Part shown: in pieces, positions 50,763-60,056 of the stretch
Numbering within the stretch: position 1 is the first letter of the stretch
How the letters are laid out: the number at the start of each line of letters is the position of its first letter
NCBI RefSeq assembly: GCF_001039005.1
Contig: NZ_LDWR01000021.1
Coordinates: 1 to 64,000 of the forward strand
Reading direction: 5' to 3'
Length of the DNA stretch: 64,000 nt
Origin: Burkholderia cepacia
Lineage (GTDB): Bacteria > Pseudomonadota > Gammaproteobacteria > Burkholderiales > Burkholderiaceae
Position numbers and translations under genes: made by a program
Notes under the pieces: model-generated
The model's input: the letters and a program-made list of their open reading frames with translations, nothing else
Told to the model about the DNA's origin: nothing
Databases searched by the model: none

Positions 50763-51653
50763 ATGCTGACCAGCGACCACATCGACATGCTGCTCACCGT
50801 CATCGACAAAGGCTCGTTTTCGGCGGCCGCGCGCGCGCTCGGCCGCACGCCGTCGGCGGTCAGCATGGCGATCGCGAATCTCGAGGCCGAACTCGATCTG
50901 GTGCTGTTCGATCGCGGCACGCGCGAACCGACGCCGACCGCCGCGATGGCCGCGCTGTTGCCCGATGCGCGCTCGATCGCCGAGCAGTTGCAGGTGCTGC
51001 GCGCACACGCGCAGCACTTGTCGGAAGGTGTCGAGGACACGCTGCGGCTCGGCGTCGCGGCCGAGATCGACAGCGCGCCCGTCGCCCGCGCGCTGACGGC
51101 AGTCGCCGAGAAATATCCGGCGCTCGCGATCAGTGTCGTCACGGCACCGCAGGACGCGATCGTCGACGCGCTGCATCGCGCCGCCGTCGATCTCTGCGTG
51201 GCGTACTGCGGGCTCGACCTGCATCCTCAGGAACAGATCCACGCGCTGTGGACCGAGACGCTCATTGCCGTCGCCGCGCCGGCGCATCCGCTGATCGCCG
51301 AAGGCGCGCATCCGGAAGCGATCGAACGGTTGTCGGGCTTCCGGCAGATCGTGATCGCCGATCCGGAGCGGCCGTTGACCGACGTGCGGCCGTTGATCGG
51401 CAACCGCACGTGGAAGGTGACCGACATGGCGACCGCGATCGCGCTCGTGAAGGCCGGTCACGGTTGGGCGAACCTGCCCGCGTCCGTGATCGACGGATAC
51501 GTCGCCAACGGCGAACTCGCGCCGCTCGTGTTCGAGAACATCCGCAACGGCTTACCGCTGCCCGTGTACCTGCGGCGGCCGAAGCACACCGGGCTCGGCA
51601 AAGCGGCGAGCGAACTGGTTCGCGCGCTGCGCGCTGCATGCGACGGCAGATAG
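50763..51653 (+). CDS. LysR-family regulator beside the PACE gene
   Basis: This 296-aa LysR regulator has an N-terminal winged helix (DHIDMLLTVIDKGSFSAAAR, LGRTPSAVSMAIANLEAEL, LVLFDRGTREPTPT) and a C-terminal periplasmic-binding-fold effector domain (TLRLGVAAEIDSAP, DLCVAYCGLDLHPQ, VKAGHGWANLPASV). It most likely controls the divergent PACE gene across the 101-bp gap. GGAG lies upstream of the ATG. Confidence 0.9.
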   Translation: MLTSDHIDMLLTVIDKGSFSAAARALGRTPSAVSMAIANLEAELDLVLFDRGTREPTPTAAMAALLPDARSIAEQLQVLRAHAQHLSEGVEDTLRLGVAAEIDSAPVARALTAVAEKYPALAISVVTAPQDAIVDALHRAAVDLCVAYCGLDLHPQEQIHALWTETLIAVAAPAHPLIAEGAHPEAIERLSGFRQIVIADPERPLTDVRPLIGNRTWKVTDMATAIALVKAGHGWANLPASVIDGYVANGELAPLVFENIRNGLPLPVYLRRPKHTGLGKAASELVRALRAACDGR

Positions 51654-51718
51654 CCGGTGCGGCGGCGAACGCCGCCGCACCGCCGGTCAACGCCTGACGG
51701 CTCGACCGTTAGTTGCAG

Positions 51719-52150
51719 TTACTGTGCCGCCGCCGCCGCGCCCTGGATCGAATCGACGAGCGACGCGTTGTCGTAGCGCCGTCCGGCAATCCCCCATCCG
51801 CCGTCGACAGCATGGACGACGTTCACCCAGACTTGCGCCGGCGTCAGCCGCCCGCCCGCGCGGCGCAGCACGATCGCGGTCGCCCGTTCGACGTATTGCC
51901 GCTGCTTGTCGGGCGCCGCGAGCGCGACAGCAGGCAGCTTCAGTTCGACGAACGCCGCGGGCTCCGCGCGTCCCTGCACGAAGGTCCGGTGCCGCGGCAG
52001 CACGTTGAGCGTGCCCACCACGTTCGGCGCCAGGAACGCATTCCCGGTCAATCCTTCGACATCCAGCAGCGCATCGGTCAGCTCAGCAAACACCGGCCCC
52101 TCGTCGTCCGGTGTGAAAACCCCTTCGGATACTGTCAGCGTGATCGGCAT
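51719..52150 (-). CDS. Tautomerase-fold protein
   Basis: This 143-aa protein starts MPITLTVSEG, keeping the catalytic Pro2 (after Met removal) of the 4-oxalocrotonate tautomerase superfamily. It is about twice the length of the monomeric unit (a second beta-alpha-beta part begins near FVELKLPAVALAAPD), as in MIF-like and MSAD-like members. RRAGGRLTPAQVWVNVVHAVDG GWGIAGRRYDN completes the fold. Substrate unknown. It is divergent from a TetR gene and is likely its target. Confidence 0.82.
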   Translation of the reverse strand: MPITLTVSEGVFTPDDEGPVFAELTDALLDVEGLTGNAFLAPNVVGTLNVLPRHRTFVQGRAEPAAFVELKLPAVALAAPDKQRQYVERATAIVLRRAGGRLTPAQVWVNVVHAVDGGWGIAGRRYDNASLVDSIQGAAAAAQ

Positions 52151-52202
52151 CGCACTTCCTCCTGGTCAGGTCATCGGAATCGTGACGTGATATAAATATC
52201 AG

Positions 52203-52262
52203 TCACTCTCTATACATTAGACACTAATCACTCTCTATGCAAGATAAAGAGCGATCACTCTG
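52203..52262. repeat. TCACTCTCTATRCA direct repeats between tautomerase and tetR genes
   Basis: Copies lie at 52203-52216 and 52228-52241, with a partial third (TCACTCTG) at 52255-52262; spacings are 25 and 27 bp. Between the first two lies an inverted repeat ATTAG-ACA-CTAAT (52216-52228). The region is A/T-rich, so these are plausible TetR operators overlapping both promoters. Confidence 0.55.
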
Positions 52263-52275
52263 AAGCGAGCCAGTC

Positions 52276-52872
52276 ATGCGTTATTCCGTCGAGCACAAGC
52301 ACGAAACCCGCACGCGCATCCTCGATGCGGCGAGCCGCCTGTTCCGTCAGGAGGGATATGGCGGTTCGGGCATCGGCCCGTTGACGAAGGCGGCGGGCGT
52401 CACCAATGGCGCGTTCTACGGGCATTTCAAATCGAAGGGCGAAGCGTTCCGCAGCGTCGTCCTCGACGGTCTGGATCAGCTCCGCCAGGGCGTCGCGACG
52501 TTCAAGGCCGAGCATGGCGCGCGCTGGCGGCGCCCGTTCGCGGCGTTCTACCTCGGGCCGCGGCGCACCTGCGAACTCGGCGAAAGCTGCGCGCTGCCGA
52601 GCCTGTCGCCGGAAGTGATGCGCGCCGACGACGACACGCGCGACGCGTACGAACAGGCGTTGCGGCAGATCGTCGACGAAGTGTCATCCGGCCTGGGCGA
52701 CCCGCCCGACGACGACCGCGCGATTGCATTCCTCGCGCTGCTTTCGGGCGGCGTCACGCTCGCCCGCGCGGTGCGCGACCCCGTGCTGGCAAAGCGGATT
52801 GCCGATGCCGTCGAGCGCTACGCGGTCGTGATCGCGGAATGCACGGACGTGAAACCGGATCAGTCGGCATAA
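52276..52872 (+). CDS. TetR-family regulator
   Basis: This 198-aa TetR repressor has the N-terminal helix-turn-helix TRTRILDAASRLFRQEGYGG, IGPLTKAAGVTNGAFYGHFK, SKGEAF and a C-terminal ligand domain containing FYLGPRRTCELGESCALPSL with two Cys (a TetR_C-type pattern seen in electrophile- or quinone-responsive members). It probably represses the divergent tautomerase gene. It ends at the bidirectional terminator shared with opcM. Confidence 0.9.
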   Translation: MRYSVEHKHETRTRILDAASRLFRQEGYGGSGIGPLTKAAGVTNGAFYGHFKSKGEAFRSVVLDGLDQLRQGVATFKAEHGARWRRPFAAFYLGPRRTCELGESCALPSLSPEVMRADDDTRDAYEQALRQIVDEVSSGLGDPPDDDRAIAFLALLSGGVTLARAVRDPVLAKRIADAVERYAVVIAECTDVKPDQSA

Positions 52873-52887
52873 CGGGCGGCCAATAAA

Positions 52888-52921
52888 AAACCCCGATCCG
52901 CATCGTCACGGATCGGGGTTT
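52888..52921. terminator. Bidirectional terminator between tetR and opcM
   Basis: A 13-bp perfect stem AAACCCCGATCCG/CGGATCGGGGTTT (52888-52900 with 52909-52921) has an 8-nt loop, with A-run on the left and T on the right, so it works for both convergent genes. Confidence 0.9.
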
Positions 52922-52965
52922 CTCGACTCGCCGCCTGTTACGGCGGCCCGTCGCGAGCCGGTGCG

Positions 52966-54501
52966 TCAACGCACCGCGACTTCCTGCTTGACGGTCGCGG
53001 CGTCACCAACCGCCGTCGGCGCCGCACCCCATCCACCGCCCAACGCGCGGATCAGGTTGACAGTCGACACGGCCTGCGCACCGGTCAGCTGGTTCGCCTG
53101 CAACTGCGACACCAGCACCGACCGTTCGCTGTCGATCACGTCGAGATACGCGATCTCGCCTTCCTGATACTGCGTGCGCGACAGCGTCGCCGCGCGGCGC
53201 GATGCATTGACGGCCGCATCCTGCGCGTGGATCTGGTCGTCGAGCAGGCGCAGATCGGCGAGATTGTCCTCGACCTCGCGGAACGCGACGAGCACCTGCT
53301 GCCGGTAGTTCGCGACCTGCTCGTCGTACTGCGCGCGCGCCTGCTGCACGCCGGCCGCACGGCGCCCGCCGTCGAACAGCGGCAGCGTCAGCGCGGTGCC
53401 GGCGAACGGCCCGAGCAGGAACGTGCGGCTCGACCACATGAACAGGCTGCCGAGCGTCGACGCTTCATAACCGAACGCCCCCGTGATATCGAGCTTCGGG
53501 AAATACGCCGACTTCGCAAGGCCGATCCGCGCGTTCGCGGCCGCCATCGCGCGCTCGGCCGCCGACACGTCCGGACGGCGTTCGAGCAGCGCGGACGGCA
53601 GGCCCGGCGGAATCTTCACGCCGACCGGCACGATCGGCGTTTCCTTGAACCCGAAATCCGCGGGCGCCTTGCCGAGCAGGATCGCGAGCGCATGCTCGGA
53701 GGCCGCGCGCCGGCGCGCGACGCCGACCGCATCGGCCTGCGCGGTGGCCAGCTCGTTCTTAGCGCGCGACACGTCGAGCTCGCTGATATCGCCTTCGTTG
53801 AAGCGGCGCTGTACGAGCTTGAGCGCCTGATCGCGCAATTCCACCGTGCGGCGGTACAGGTCCTGGTCCGAGTCGAGCTGGCGCAGTTCGAAGTAGTTCT
53901 GCGCGACGTCCGCCTGCAGCGCGAGCTGCACCGAGCGGAACAGCGCTTCGCTCTGCGCCTGGTCGGCGCGCGACGCCTCGACGTTGCGGCCGACGCGGCC
54001 GAACAGGTCGGCCTCGTAGGACACCGTGCCCTGCGCACGCCACAGCGTCGCGTTGGTCGGGCCCGTGCCCTGCGGCTGGAACTGCGACGCCGACGACAGC
54101 CCTTCGCGCATCGGTCCGAAACCGGCGCCGATCTGCGGGAACCATTGCGAACGCGCCGAACGCGTCGCCGCGCGCGCTTCCTCGACCCGCGCGGCCGCGG
54201 CCTTCAGGTTCTGGTTCGCGGCGAGCGCCTGGGTCTCGAGCGAATCGAGCACCGGGTCGCCGAACACCGTCCACCATTCGCCGCGATGCGCGCCGTCCGA
54301 CGGCTCGGCCGTCTTCCACGTGCCGGCCTGTTCGCCCTGGGCGAGCGTCGGCGCTTCCTTGAACGCGGCGGGCGTCGACGCATCCGGGCGCTTGTAGTCG
54401 GGGCCCACCGCGCACGCGGCGAGCAGCGTCGCGAGCAGGGTGCTCGCGGCCGCCACCTTCGCGAAGCGCATCAGGCCATTCGAGTTGTGCATGTTGTTCA
54501 T
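52966..54501 (-). CDS. opcM: Outer-membrane efflux lipoprotein OpcM
   Basis: This 511-aa TolC-family outer-membrane channel is the third part of the tripartite pump. It has a lipoprotein signal with lipobox LLAACAVGPDYKRP (acylated Cys), followed by the duplicated TolC repeats (LAANQNLKAAAARVEEARAA, RRPDVSAAERAMAAANARIG, REVEDNLADLRLLDDQ). GAGG lies 8 nt before the ATG at 54501. It follows ceoB by 10 bp and is closed by the terminator at 52888-52921. Named by its llpE-ceoA-ceoB context. Confidence 0.92.
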   Translation of the reverse strand: MNNMHNSNGLMRFAKVAAASTLLATLLAACAVGPDYKRPDASTPAAFKEAPTLAQGEQAGTWKTAEPSDGAHRGEWWTVFGDPVLDSLETQALAANQNLKAAAARVEEARAATRSARSQWFPQIGAGFGPMREGLSSASQFQPQGTGPTNATLWRAQGTVSYEADLFGRVGRNVEASRADQAQSEALFRSVQLALQADVAQNYFELRQLDSDQDLYRRTVELRDQALKLVQRRFNEGDISELDVSRAKNELATAQADAVGVARRRAASEHALAILLGKAPADFGFKETPIVPVGVKIPPGLPSALLERRPDVSAAERAMAAANARIGLAKSAYFPKLDITGAFGYEASTLGSLFMWSSRTFLLGPFAGTALTLPLFDGGRRAAGVQQARAQYDEQVANYRQQVLVAFREVEDNLADLRLLDDQIHAQDAAVNASRRAATLSRTQYQEGEIAYLDVIDSERSVLVSQLQANQLTGAQAVSTVNLIRALGGGWGAAPTAVGDAATVKQEVAVR

Positions 54502-54511
54502 CTTTCTATCC

Positions 54512-57500
54512 TCAAGCATCCGTTGCCGGCACGCCCGGTGCCGGTACGCCCGGAGGCGTCACGCCATAACCCGCCGAGTCCTTGCCGGCGACGTGGATCT
54601 TGCCGCCCGCGAGCGTACGCAGCACAACGTAGAACACCGGCGTCAGCATCAGCCCGAACAGCGTCACGCCGAGCATCCCGAAGAACACCGCGATACCCAT
54701 CGCATGGCGCATCTCCGAACCCGCCCCCGTCGACGTGACGAGCGGCACGACGCCCATGATGAACGCGATCGACGTCATCAGGATCGGGCGCAGCCGCATC
54801 CGGCTCGCCTCGATCGCGGCCTGGAGCGGCGTCCTGCCGTCGTGCTCCAGTTCACGCGCGAATTCGACGATCAGGATCGCGTTCTTCGCGGACAGCCCCA
54901 CCAGCACCATCAGGCCGATCTGCGTGAAGATGTTGTTGTCGCCCTGCGTGAGCCACACACCGGTGAGCGCCGACAGGATGCTCATCGGCACGATCAGGAT
55001 CACCGCGAGCGGCAGCGTCAGGCTTTCATACAACGCGGCGAGCACCAGGAACACGAGCAGCACGCTGATCGGGAACACGACGATCGCCGCGTTGCCCGCG
55101 AGGATCTGCTGGTACGTGAGGTCGGTCCACTCGAACCGCACGCCGCGCGGCAGCGTCTCGTGCGCGATGCGCTCGATCGCGGCCTGCGCCTGACCCGACG
55201 AGAAGCCCGGCGCCGGGCCGCCGTTGATGTCGGCCGCCGTGTAGCCGTTGTAGCGCACGACCATTTCAGGGCCGAACGTCGGCGTCACCGTGACGAGCGA
55301 CGACAGCGGCACCATCTCGCCCTTGTCGTTGCGCGTCTTGAGCTGCAGGATGTCGTCCGCGCGCTGGCGGAACGGCGCATCGGCCTGCACGCGCACCTGG
55401 TACACACGCCCGAAACGGTTGAAGTCGTTCACGTACAGCGAGCCGAGATACACCTGCATCGTGTTGAACACGTCGGTGACCGGCACACCGAGCTGCTTCG
55501 CCTTCACGCGATCGAGATCGACATTGAGCTGCGGCACGTTGATCTGGTAGCTCGTGAACAACGGGCCCAGTTCCGGCGCCTGCTGCGCGCGCTTGATGAA
55601 GTCGTTGGTCGCATCCGCGAGCCGCGCATAACCGACCGCGCCGCGATCCTCGATCTGCATCTTGAACCCGCCGAGCGTGCCGAGGCCGAGCACCGGCGGC
55701 GGCGGGAACACCGCGACGAACGAATCCTTCATCGCGCTGTACTGCTGGTTCAGCGCACCCGCGATCGCGCCGGCCGACAGCGCCTTGCCGTGCCGTTCCG
55801 AGAACGGCTTCAGCGTCACGAACACGATGCCCGCGCTCGAGCTGTTGGTGAAGCCGTTCACCGACAGCCCCGGGAACGCGACCGCGCTCTCGACGCCCGG
55901 CTGCTTCAACGCAATCGAACCCATGTCGCGGATCACCTTCTCGGTGCGGTCGAGCGACGCGCCGTTCGGCAGCTGCGCGAACGCGATCAGGTATTCCTTG
56001 TCCTGCGCGGGCACGAAGCCGCCCGGCACGACCTTCGACACCAGCACGGTCGCGCCCACCAGCACGAGGTACACACCCAGCATCACCGTCTTGCGCGACA
56101 GCACGCCGCGCACGCCGCGGCCGTAGTTCTCCGCGCCGCGATGGAACACTTTGTTGAAGCCGCGGAAGAAACCGCCGAGCACGCGGTTCATCACGCGCGT
56201 GAGCCAGTCTTCCTTCTCGCCGTGCCCCTTCAGCAGGATCGCGGACAGCGCCGGCGACAGCGTCAGCGAGTTGAACGCCGAGATCACCGTCGAGATCGCG
56301 ATGGTCATCGCGAACTGCTTGTAGAACTGGCCGGTGAGGCCCGACATGAACGCGAGCGGCACGAACACGGCGACGAGCGTCAGCGCGATCGCGATGATCG
56401 GCCCGCTCACTTCCTGCATCGCCTTGTAGGTCGCCTGCCGCGCGTTCATCCCGCTTTCGATGTTGCGCTCGACGTTCTCGACGACGACGATCGCATCGTC
56501 GACCACGATCCCGATCGCCAGCACCATCCCGAACAATGACAACGCGTTGATCGAATAGCCGAACGCGAGCAGCAGCGAGAACGTGCCGATGATCGACACC
56601 GGCACCGCGATCAGCGGAATCAGCGATGCGCGCCAGGTCTGCAGGAACACGATCACGACGATCACGACCAGCGCGATCGCTTCGAGCAGCGTGTGCACGA
56701 CCGCCTTGATCGACGAACGCACGAACTGCGTCGGGTCATAGACGATCTTGTAGTCGATACCCGCCGGCATGTCCTGCTTCAGCTCGGCCATCGTCTTGCG
56801 CACTTCGTCCGAGATCTGCAGCGAGTTCGCGCCCGGCGACTGGTTGATCGCCATCGCGACGGCCGGCTTGTTGTCGAGCAGCGAGCGCAGCCCGTATTCG
56901 GACGCGTCGAGCTGGATCCGCGCGATATCGCGCAGGCGCGTGACGCCGCCGTCCGGCGTCGTCTTCACGACGATGTCGCCGAACTCGTCTTCCGTCTGCA
57001 ACCGGCCGCGCGCGTTCACCGACAACTGCAACGGCGTGCCGGGCAGCGACGGCGACGCGCCGATCACGCCGGCCGCGACCTGCACGTTCTGCTCGCGAAT
57101 GGACTGCACGACGTCCTCGGCCGACAGCCCGCGCTGCGCGACCTTCTGCGGATCGAGCCACACGCGCATCGCGTAGTCGCCCGAACCCCACAGCTGCACC
57201 TGGCCGACGCCCTGGATCCGCGACAGGCGATCCTTCACGTTGATCAGCGCGTAGTTGCGCAGGTAGGTCATGTCGTACCGGTTGTCCGGCGAGATCAGGT
57301 GGACCACCATCGTCAGCGTCGGCGAGCTCTTCACCGTGGTGATGCCGAGCCGCTGCACGTCTTCCGGCAAACGCGGCAGCGCCTGGTTCACACGGTTCTG
57401 CACGAGCTGCGTGGCCTTGTCCGGATCGGTGCCGAGCTTGAACGTGACGGTGATCGTCATGTTGCCGTCGCTGTTCGCCTGCGACTGCATGTAGAGCATG

Positions 57501-57727
57501 TCCTCGACGCCGTTGATCTGCTCTTCAAGCGGCGACGCGACCGTCTCGGCGATCACTTTCGGGTTGGCGCCCGGGTACTGCGCCTTCACGATCACGGAAG
57601 GCGGCACGACTTCCGGATATTCCGAAATCGGCAGCAGGAACATCGCGATCACCCCGCCCAGCAGGATGATCACTGATAGGACTCCTGCAAAGATCGGCCG
57701 GTCGATAAAGAATTTTGAAATGTTCAT
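54512..57727 (-). CDS. ceoB: RND efflux pump inner-membrane transporter CeoB
   Basis: This 1071-aa HAE1-type RND transporter has 12 membrane helices and two large periplasmic loops. Visible are FFIDRPIFAGVLSVIILLGG, the proton-relay Asp pair in GIVVDDAIVVVENVERN, VPLAFMSGLTGQFYKQFA, a second GLSAKNAILIVEFA and RLRPILMTSIAF. Length is normal. CeoB/BpeF pumps export chloramphenicol, trimethoprim and fluoroquinolones in Burkholderia. It lies 45 bp after ceoA and 10 bp before opcM. Confidence 0.94.
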   Translation of the reverse strand: MNISKFFIDRPIFAGVLSVIILLGGVIAMFLLPISEYPEVVPPSVIVKAQYPGANPKVIAETVASPLEEQINGVEDMLYMQSQANSDGNMTITVTFKLGTDPDKATQLVQNRVNQALPRLPEDVQRLGITTVKSSPTLTMVVHLISPDNRYDMTYLRNYALINVKDRLSRIQGVGQVQLWGSGDYAMRVWLDPQKVAQRGLSAEDVVQSIREQNVQVAAGVIGASPSLPGTPLQLSVNARGRLQTEDEFGDIVVKTTPDGGVTRLRDIARIQLDASEYGLRSLLDNKPAVAMAINQSPGANSLQISDEVRKTMAELKQDMPAGIDYKIVYDPTQFVRSSIKAVVHTLLEAIALVVIVVIVFLQTWRASLIPLIAVPVSIIGTFSLLLAFGYSINALSLFGMVLAIGIVVDDAIVVVENVERNIESGMNARQATYKAMQEVSGPIIAIALTLVAVFVPLAFMSGLTGQFYKQFAMTIAISTVISAFNSLTLSPALSAILLKGHGEKEDWLTRVMNRVLGGFFRGFNKVFHRGAENYGRGVRGVLSRKTVMLGVYLVLVGATVLVSKVVPGGFVPAQDKEYLIAFAQLPNGASLDRTEKVIRDMGSIALKQPGVESAVAFPGLSVNGFTNSSSAGIVFVTLKPFSERHGKALSAGAIAGALNQQYSAMKDSFVAVFPPPPVLGLGTLGGFKMQIEDRGAVGYARLADATNDFIKRAQQAPELGPLFTSYQINVPQLNVDLDRVKAKQLGVPVTDVFNTMQVYLGSLYVNDFNRFGRVYQVRVQADAPFRQRADDILQLKTRNDKGEMVPLSSLVTVTPTFGPEMVVRYNGYTAADINGGPAPGFSSGQAQAAIERIAHETLPRGVRFEWTDLTYQQILAGNAAIVVFPISVLLVFLVLAALYESLTLPLAVILIVPMSILSALTGVWLTQGDNNIFTQIGLMVLVGLSAKNAILIVEFARELEHDGRTPLQAAIEASRMRLRPILMTSIAFIMGVVPLVTSTGAGSEMRHAMGIAVFFGMLGVTLFGLMLTPVFYVVLRTLAGGKIHVAGKDSAGYGVTPPGVPAPGVPATDA

Positions 57728-57772
57728 GAATGGCTCTGTCTGGTTGAACGCGGAATCGAAGCGGCGGGCCGC

Positions 57773-58990
57773 TTACGAATCCGCCTTCGCCGGTGCGGCC
57801 GGCTTCGCGTTGTCCGCCAGCGGCGCGGACGGCGCATCGCCTCCCGTCATCGGGACCATGTGCGGTTTCACCTGTTCGCCGGGGCGCACGCGCTGCGTGC
57901 CGTTCACGACGACGCGATCGCCGGCGGAAAGCCCGCTCACGATCACGCGCCGGTTGCCGTGCTGCATCCCCTGCTGCACTTCGCGGTACGACACGCGGCC
58001 CTGCTGGTCGACGACGAACACGAACTTCTTGTCCTGGTCGGTGTTGATCGCCGCGTCGTCCACGAGCAGCGCCTGGTGCGGCGCGCTGCCGCCGACCTTC
58101 ACGCGGGCGTAGAGGCCCGGGACGAGCGCGCCGTCCGCGTTGTCGAAGCGTGCGCGCACGCGGATCGTGCCGGACGACGTGTCGAGCCGGTTGTCGACCG
58201 AATCGATCACGCCGCTGCGCGAGTAGCCGGTTTCGTTCGCGAGGCCGAGCTCGACCGGGACCTTGCGGCCATCACGCGCGCCATTGATGTATTGCAGGTA
58301 GGTCTGCTCGTCCGCATCGAACGACGCATAGATCGGCGACACCGAAACCAGCGTCGTCAGCGGCGCGGCCGACGCGCCGGCCGACACGACGTTGCCGACC
58401 GTGATCTCCGCGCGCGACACGCGGCCCGACACCGGCGCGGTGATCCGCGTATAGCCGAGGTTGATGCGCGCCGTTTCCAGCGCGGCATCGCCCGCCTTCA
58501 CGTTCGCCGCCGCCTCGCGGGCCGCGTTCTGCTTCTCGTCGTAATCGCGCTTCGCGATCGCGTTGTCGCCGATCAGCCGCTGCGCACGCTGCCAGTCGGT
58601 CTGCGCGTAGCCGTTGCGCGCCTGGGCAGCCGCGAGCTGCGCAGCCGCGCGGTCGACTTCGGCCTGGTACGGGCGCGGGTCGATCACGAACAGCACGTCG
58701 CCCTTCTTCACGAGCGCGCCGTCCTTGAAATTCACCGCGACGATCGTGCCCGACACCTGCGGGCGGACGTCGACCTTTTCGATCGCTTCGAGGCGGCCCG
58801 AATAACTCTGCCAGTCGGTCACGGTCTGCGGCACGATGGTCGCGACGTCGACTTCGGGCAGCGGCGCCGCCGCCTTTTCGGGCGCGTTCGCGTTCACGCG
58901 CATCGCGCCGAACGTTCCGAGGCCGACGACGGCGAGCGTCACGATCGCGGCGGTCGCGATTCGGGAGCGGGAGGTGCGTAGGATGGCCAT
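57773..58990 (-). CDS. ceoA: RND efflux membrane-fusion protein CeoA
   Basis: This 405-aa periplasmic adaptor has an N-terminal membrane anchor (about 12-32; no lipobox Cys), biotinyl-lipoyl halves (VDVRPQVSGTIVAVNFKDGA, INLGYTRITAPVSGRVSRAE), an alpha-helical hairpin (about 108-170) and beta-barrel/membrane-proximal domains ending in a Pro/Ala-rich tail. It bridges CeoB to OpcM. It starts 31 bp after llpE, so the four genes form one leftward operon. Confidence 0.93.
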   Translation of the reverse strand: MAILRTSRSRIATAAIVTLAVVGLGTFGAMRVNANAPEKAAAPLPEVDVATIVPQTVTDWQSYSGRLEAIEKVDVRPQVSGTIVAVNFKDGALVKKGDVLFVIDPRPYQAEVDRAAAQLAAAQARNGYAQTDWQRAQRLIGDNAIAKRDYDEKQNAAREAAANVKAGDAALETARINLGYTRITAPVSGRVSRAEITVGNVVSAGASAAPLTTLVSVSPIYASFDADEQTYLQYINGARDGRKVPVELGLANETGYSRSGVIDSVDNRLDTSSGTIRVRARFDNADGALVPGLYARVKVGGSAPHQALLVDDAAINTDQDKKFVFVVDQQGRVSYREVQQGMQHGNRRVIVSGLSAGDRVVVNGTQRVRPGEQVKPHMVPMTGGDAPSAPLADNAKPAAPAKADS

Positions 58991-59021
58991 GTGGATCTCC
59001 AGTAAGCGTGGATTGGTTTGG

Positions 59022-59882
59022 TTATTCGGAACGGTTCGGCTGGCGCGCCTGGAAGCGGCACTGGAAGAAGCGCACGGCTTCCTCGAAGGCGGCTTCGTGC
59101 GTCGCGAGCGCGGCGTGCGTGATGTCCGGGTAGCGGATCACCTGCGTGAGCACGCCCGATGAAATCAGGCAGCCCGCATATTTCTCCGCTTCGACGTGCA
59201 ATACGTCGTTCTGCGCGGTGACGACGAGCGTCGGCGGCAGCCCCGCGAGGCGCACCGATTCGAGCGGCGCCGCGTACGGGTGCATGCGCTGCGCCGCCTG
59301 CGGCAGATACGCGCGATAACATGCCGCGCATTCGCGCGCGGTGATGTCGGAGGCAAGACGATCGGCGTCGCCGATGCGCGTCATGCTCGGGTCGAGCATC
59401 GGCCCGAACAGCGCCTGCGCGGCGATCGACACTTCGCCGCGGTCGCGCGCGATGAACGCGAGGCAGTTCGCGAGCTGGCCGCCCGCGTCGTGGCCCGCGA
59501 CGCCGATCTTCTTCGGATTGCCGCCGAACGCGCGGGCACGTGTCGCGGCCCACACGGCGGCGCGATACGCATCCTCCGGCGCGGCCGGAAAAGGAAAGGC
59601 CGGCGCGAGCGAATAGTCGACCGACACTACGAGAGCTGGTAAGCGTTCTGCTAAAAAGCGCGCGGCGAAATCGGCGTCTTCGAGCGAACCGCGCACGAAG
59701 CCGCCGCCGTGGAAGTAAAGCACTACCGGCAATCCGGTCTTGTCCGGGCGGCGGTAGAGGCGCAGCACGATGTCCTGCGCGTAGCCGGGAATTTCCACTT
59801 CGGCCACGGTCAACGCCGCGCCAGCCATGGCTTGCACGGGCAACGCGGCTTTCAGGAATTTGCTGAATTCAGAAGCGTCCAT
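59022..59882 (-). CDS. llpE: LlpE, lipase-like alpha/beta-hydrolase of the efflux operon
   Basis: This 286-aa hormone-sensitive-lipase-type protein has the oxyanion motif YFHGGGFVRGS and a later THAALATH carrying the His. The nucleophile elbow, normally GDSAGG, reads GHDAGG: the serine is replaced by Asp132 (codon GAC at 59487-59489). LlpE is known as the first gene of the ceo/bpe operon and is not needed for resistance in reports I recall. The ATG at 59882 begins the conserved frame; no good ribosome site is seen. It may have lost ester hydrolysis or use Asp as nucleophile. Confidence 0.88.
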   Translation of the reverse strand: MDASEFSKFLKAALPVQAMAGAALTVAEVEIPGYAQDIVLRLYRRPDKTGLPVVLYFHGGGFVRGSLEDADFAARFLAERLPALVVSVDYSLAPAFPFPAAPEDAYRAAVWAATRARAFGGNPKKIGVAGHDAGGQLANCLAFIARDRGEVSIAAQALFGPMLDPSMTRIGDADRLASDITARECAACYRAYLPQAAQRMHPYAAPLESVRLAGLPPTLVVTAQNDVLHVEAEKYAGCLISSGVLTQVIRYPDITHAALATHEAAFEEAVRFFQCRFQARQPNRSE

Positions 59883-59948
59883 GACGATGCAGCATCCATT
59901 TCGAGATGGAACGAATTCTGGGTCCGGCAGACATTGGGATAAATGCCT

Positions 59949-59954
59949 ATAATC
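59949..59954 (+). promoter_or_regulatory. Candidate -10 of ceoR
   Basis: A perfect TATAAT lies 103 bp upstream of ceoR in the 174-bp divergent region. No good -35 at 17 bp spacing is seen, as is common for LysR-controlled or autoregulated promoters. Confidence 0.4.
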
Positions 59955-60056
59955 CGGCAACACAATTCAACGACCCCGAACAATCCGAGGCTGCGTTCAC
60001 CCACGAGGTAACGCAGCCTTCTTGTTCCGGCGGCAAATTAGATTGCGGAGGTTGTG

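Noticed and set aside
54512..57727. Assigning a drug spectrum to the RND pump from sequence
   Set aside because: The pump name rests on locus order; substrate range cannot be read from the sequence.
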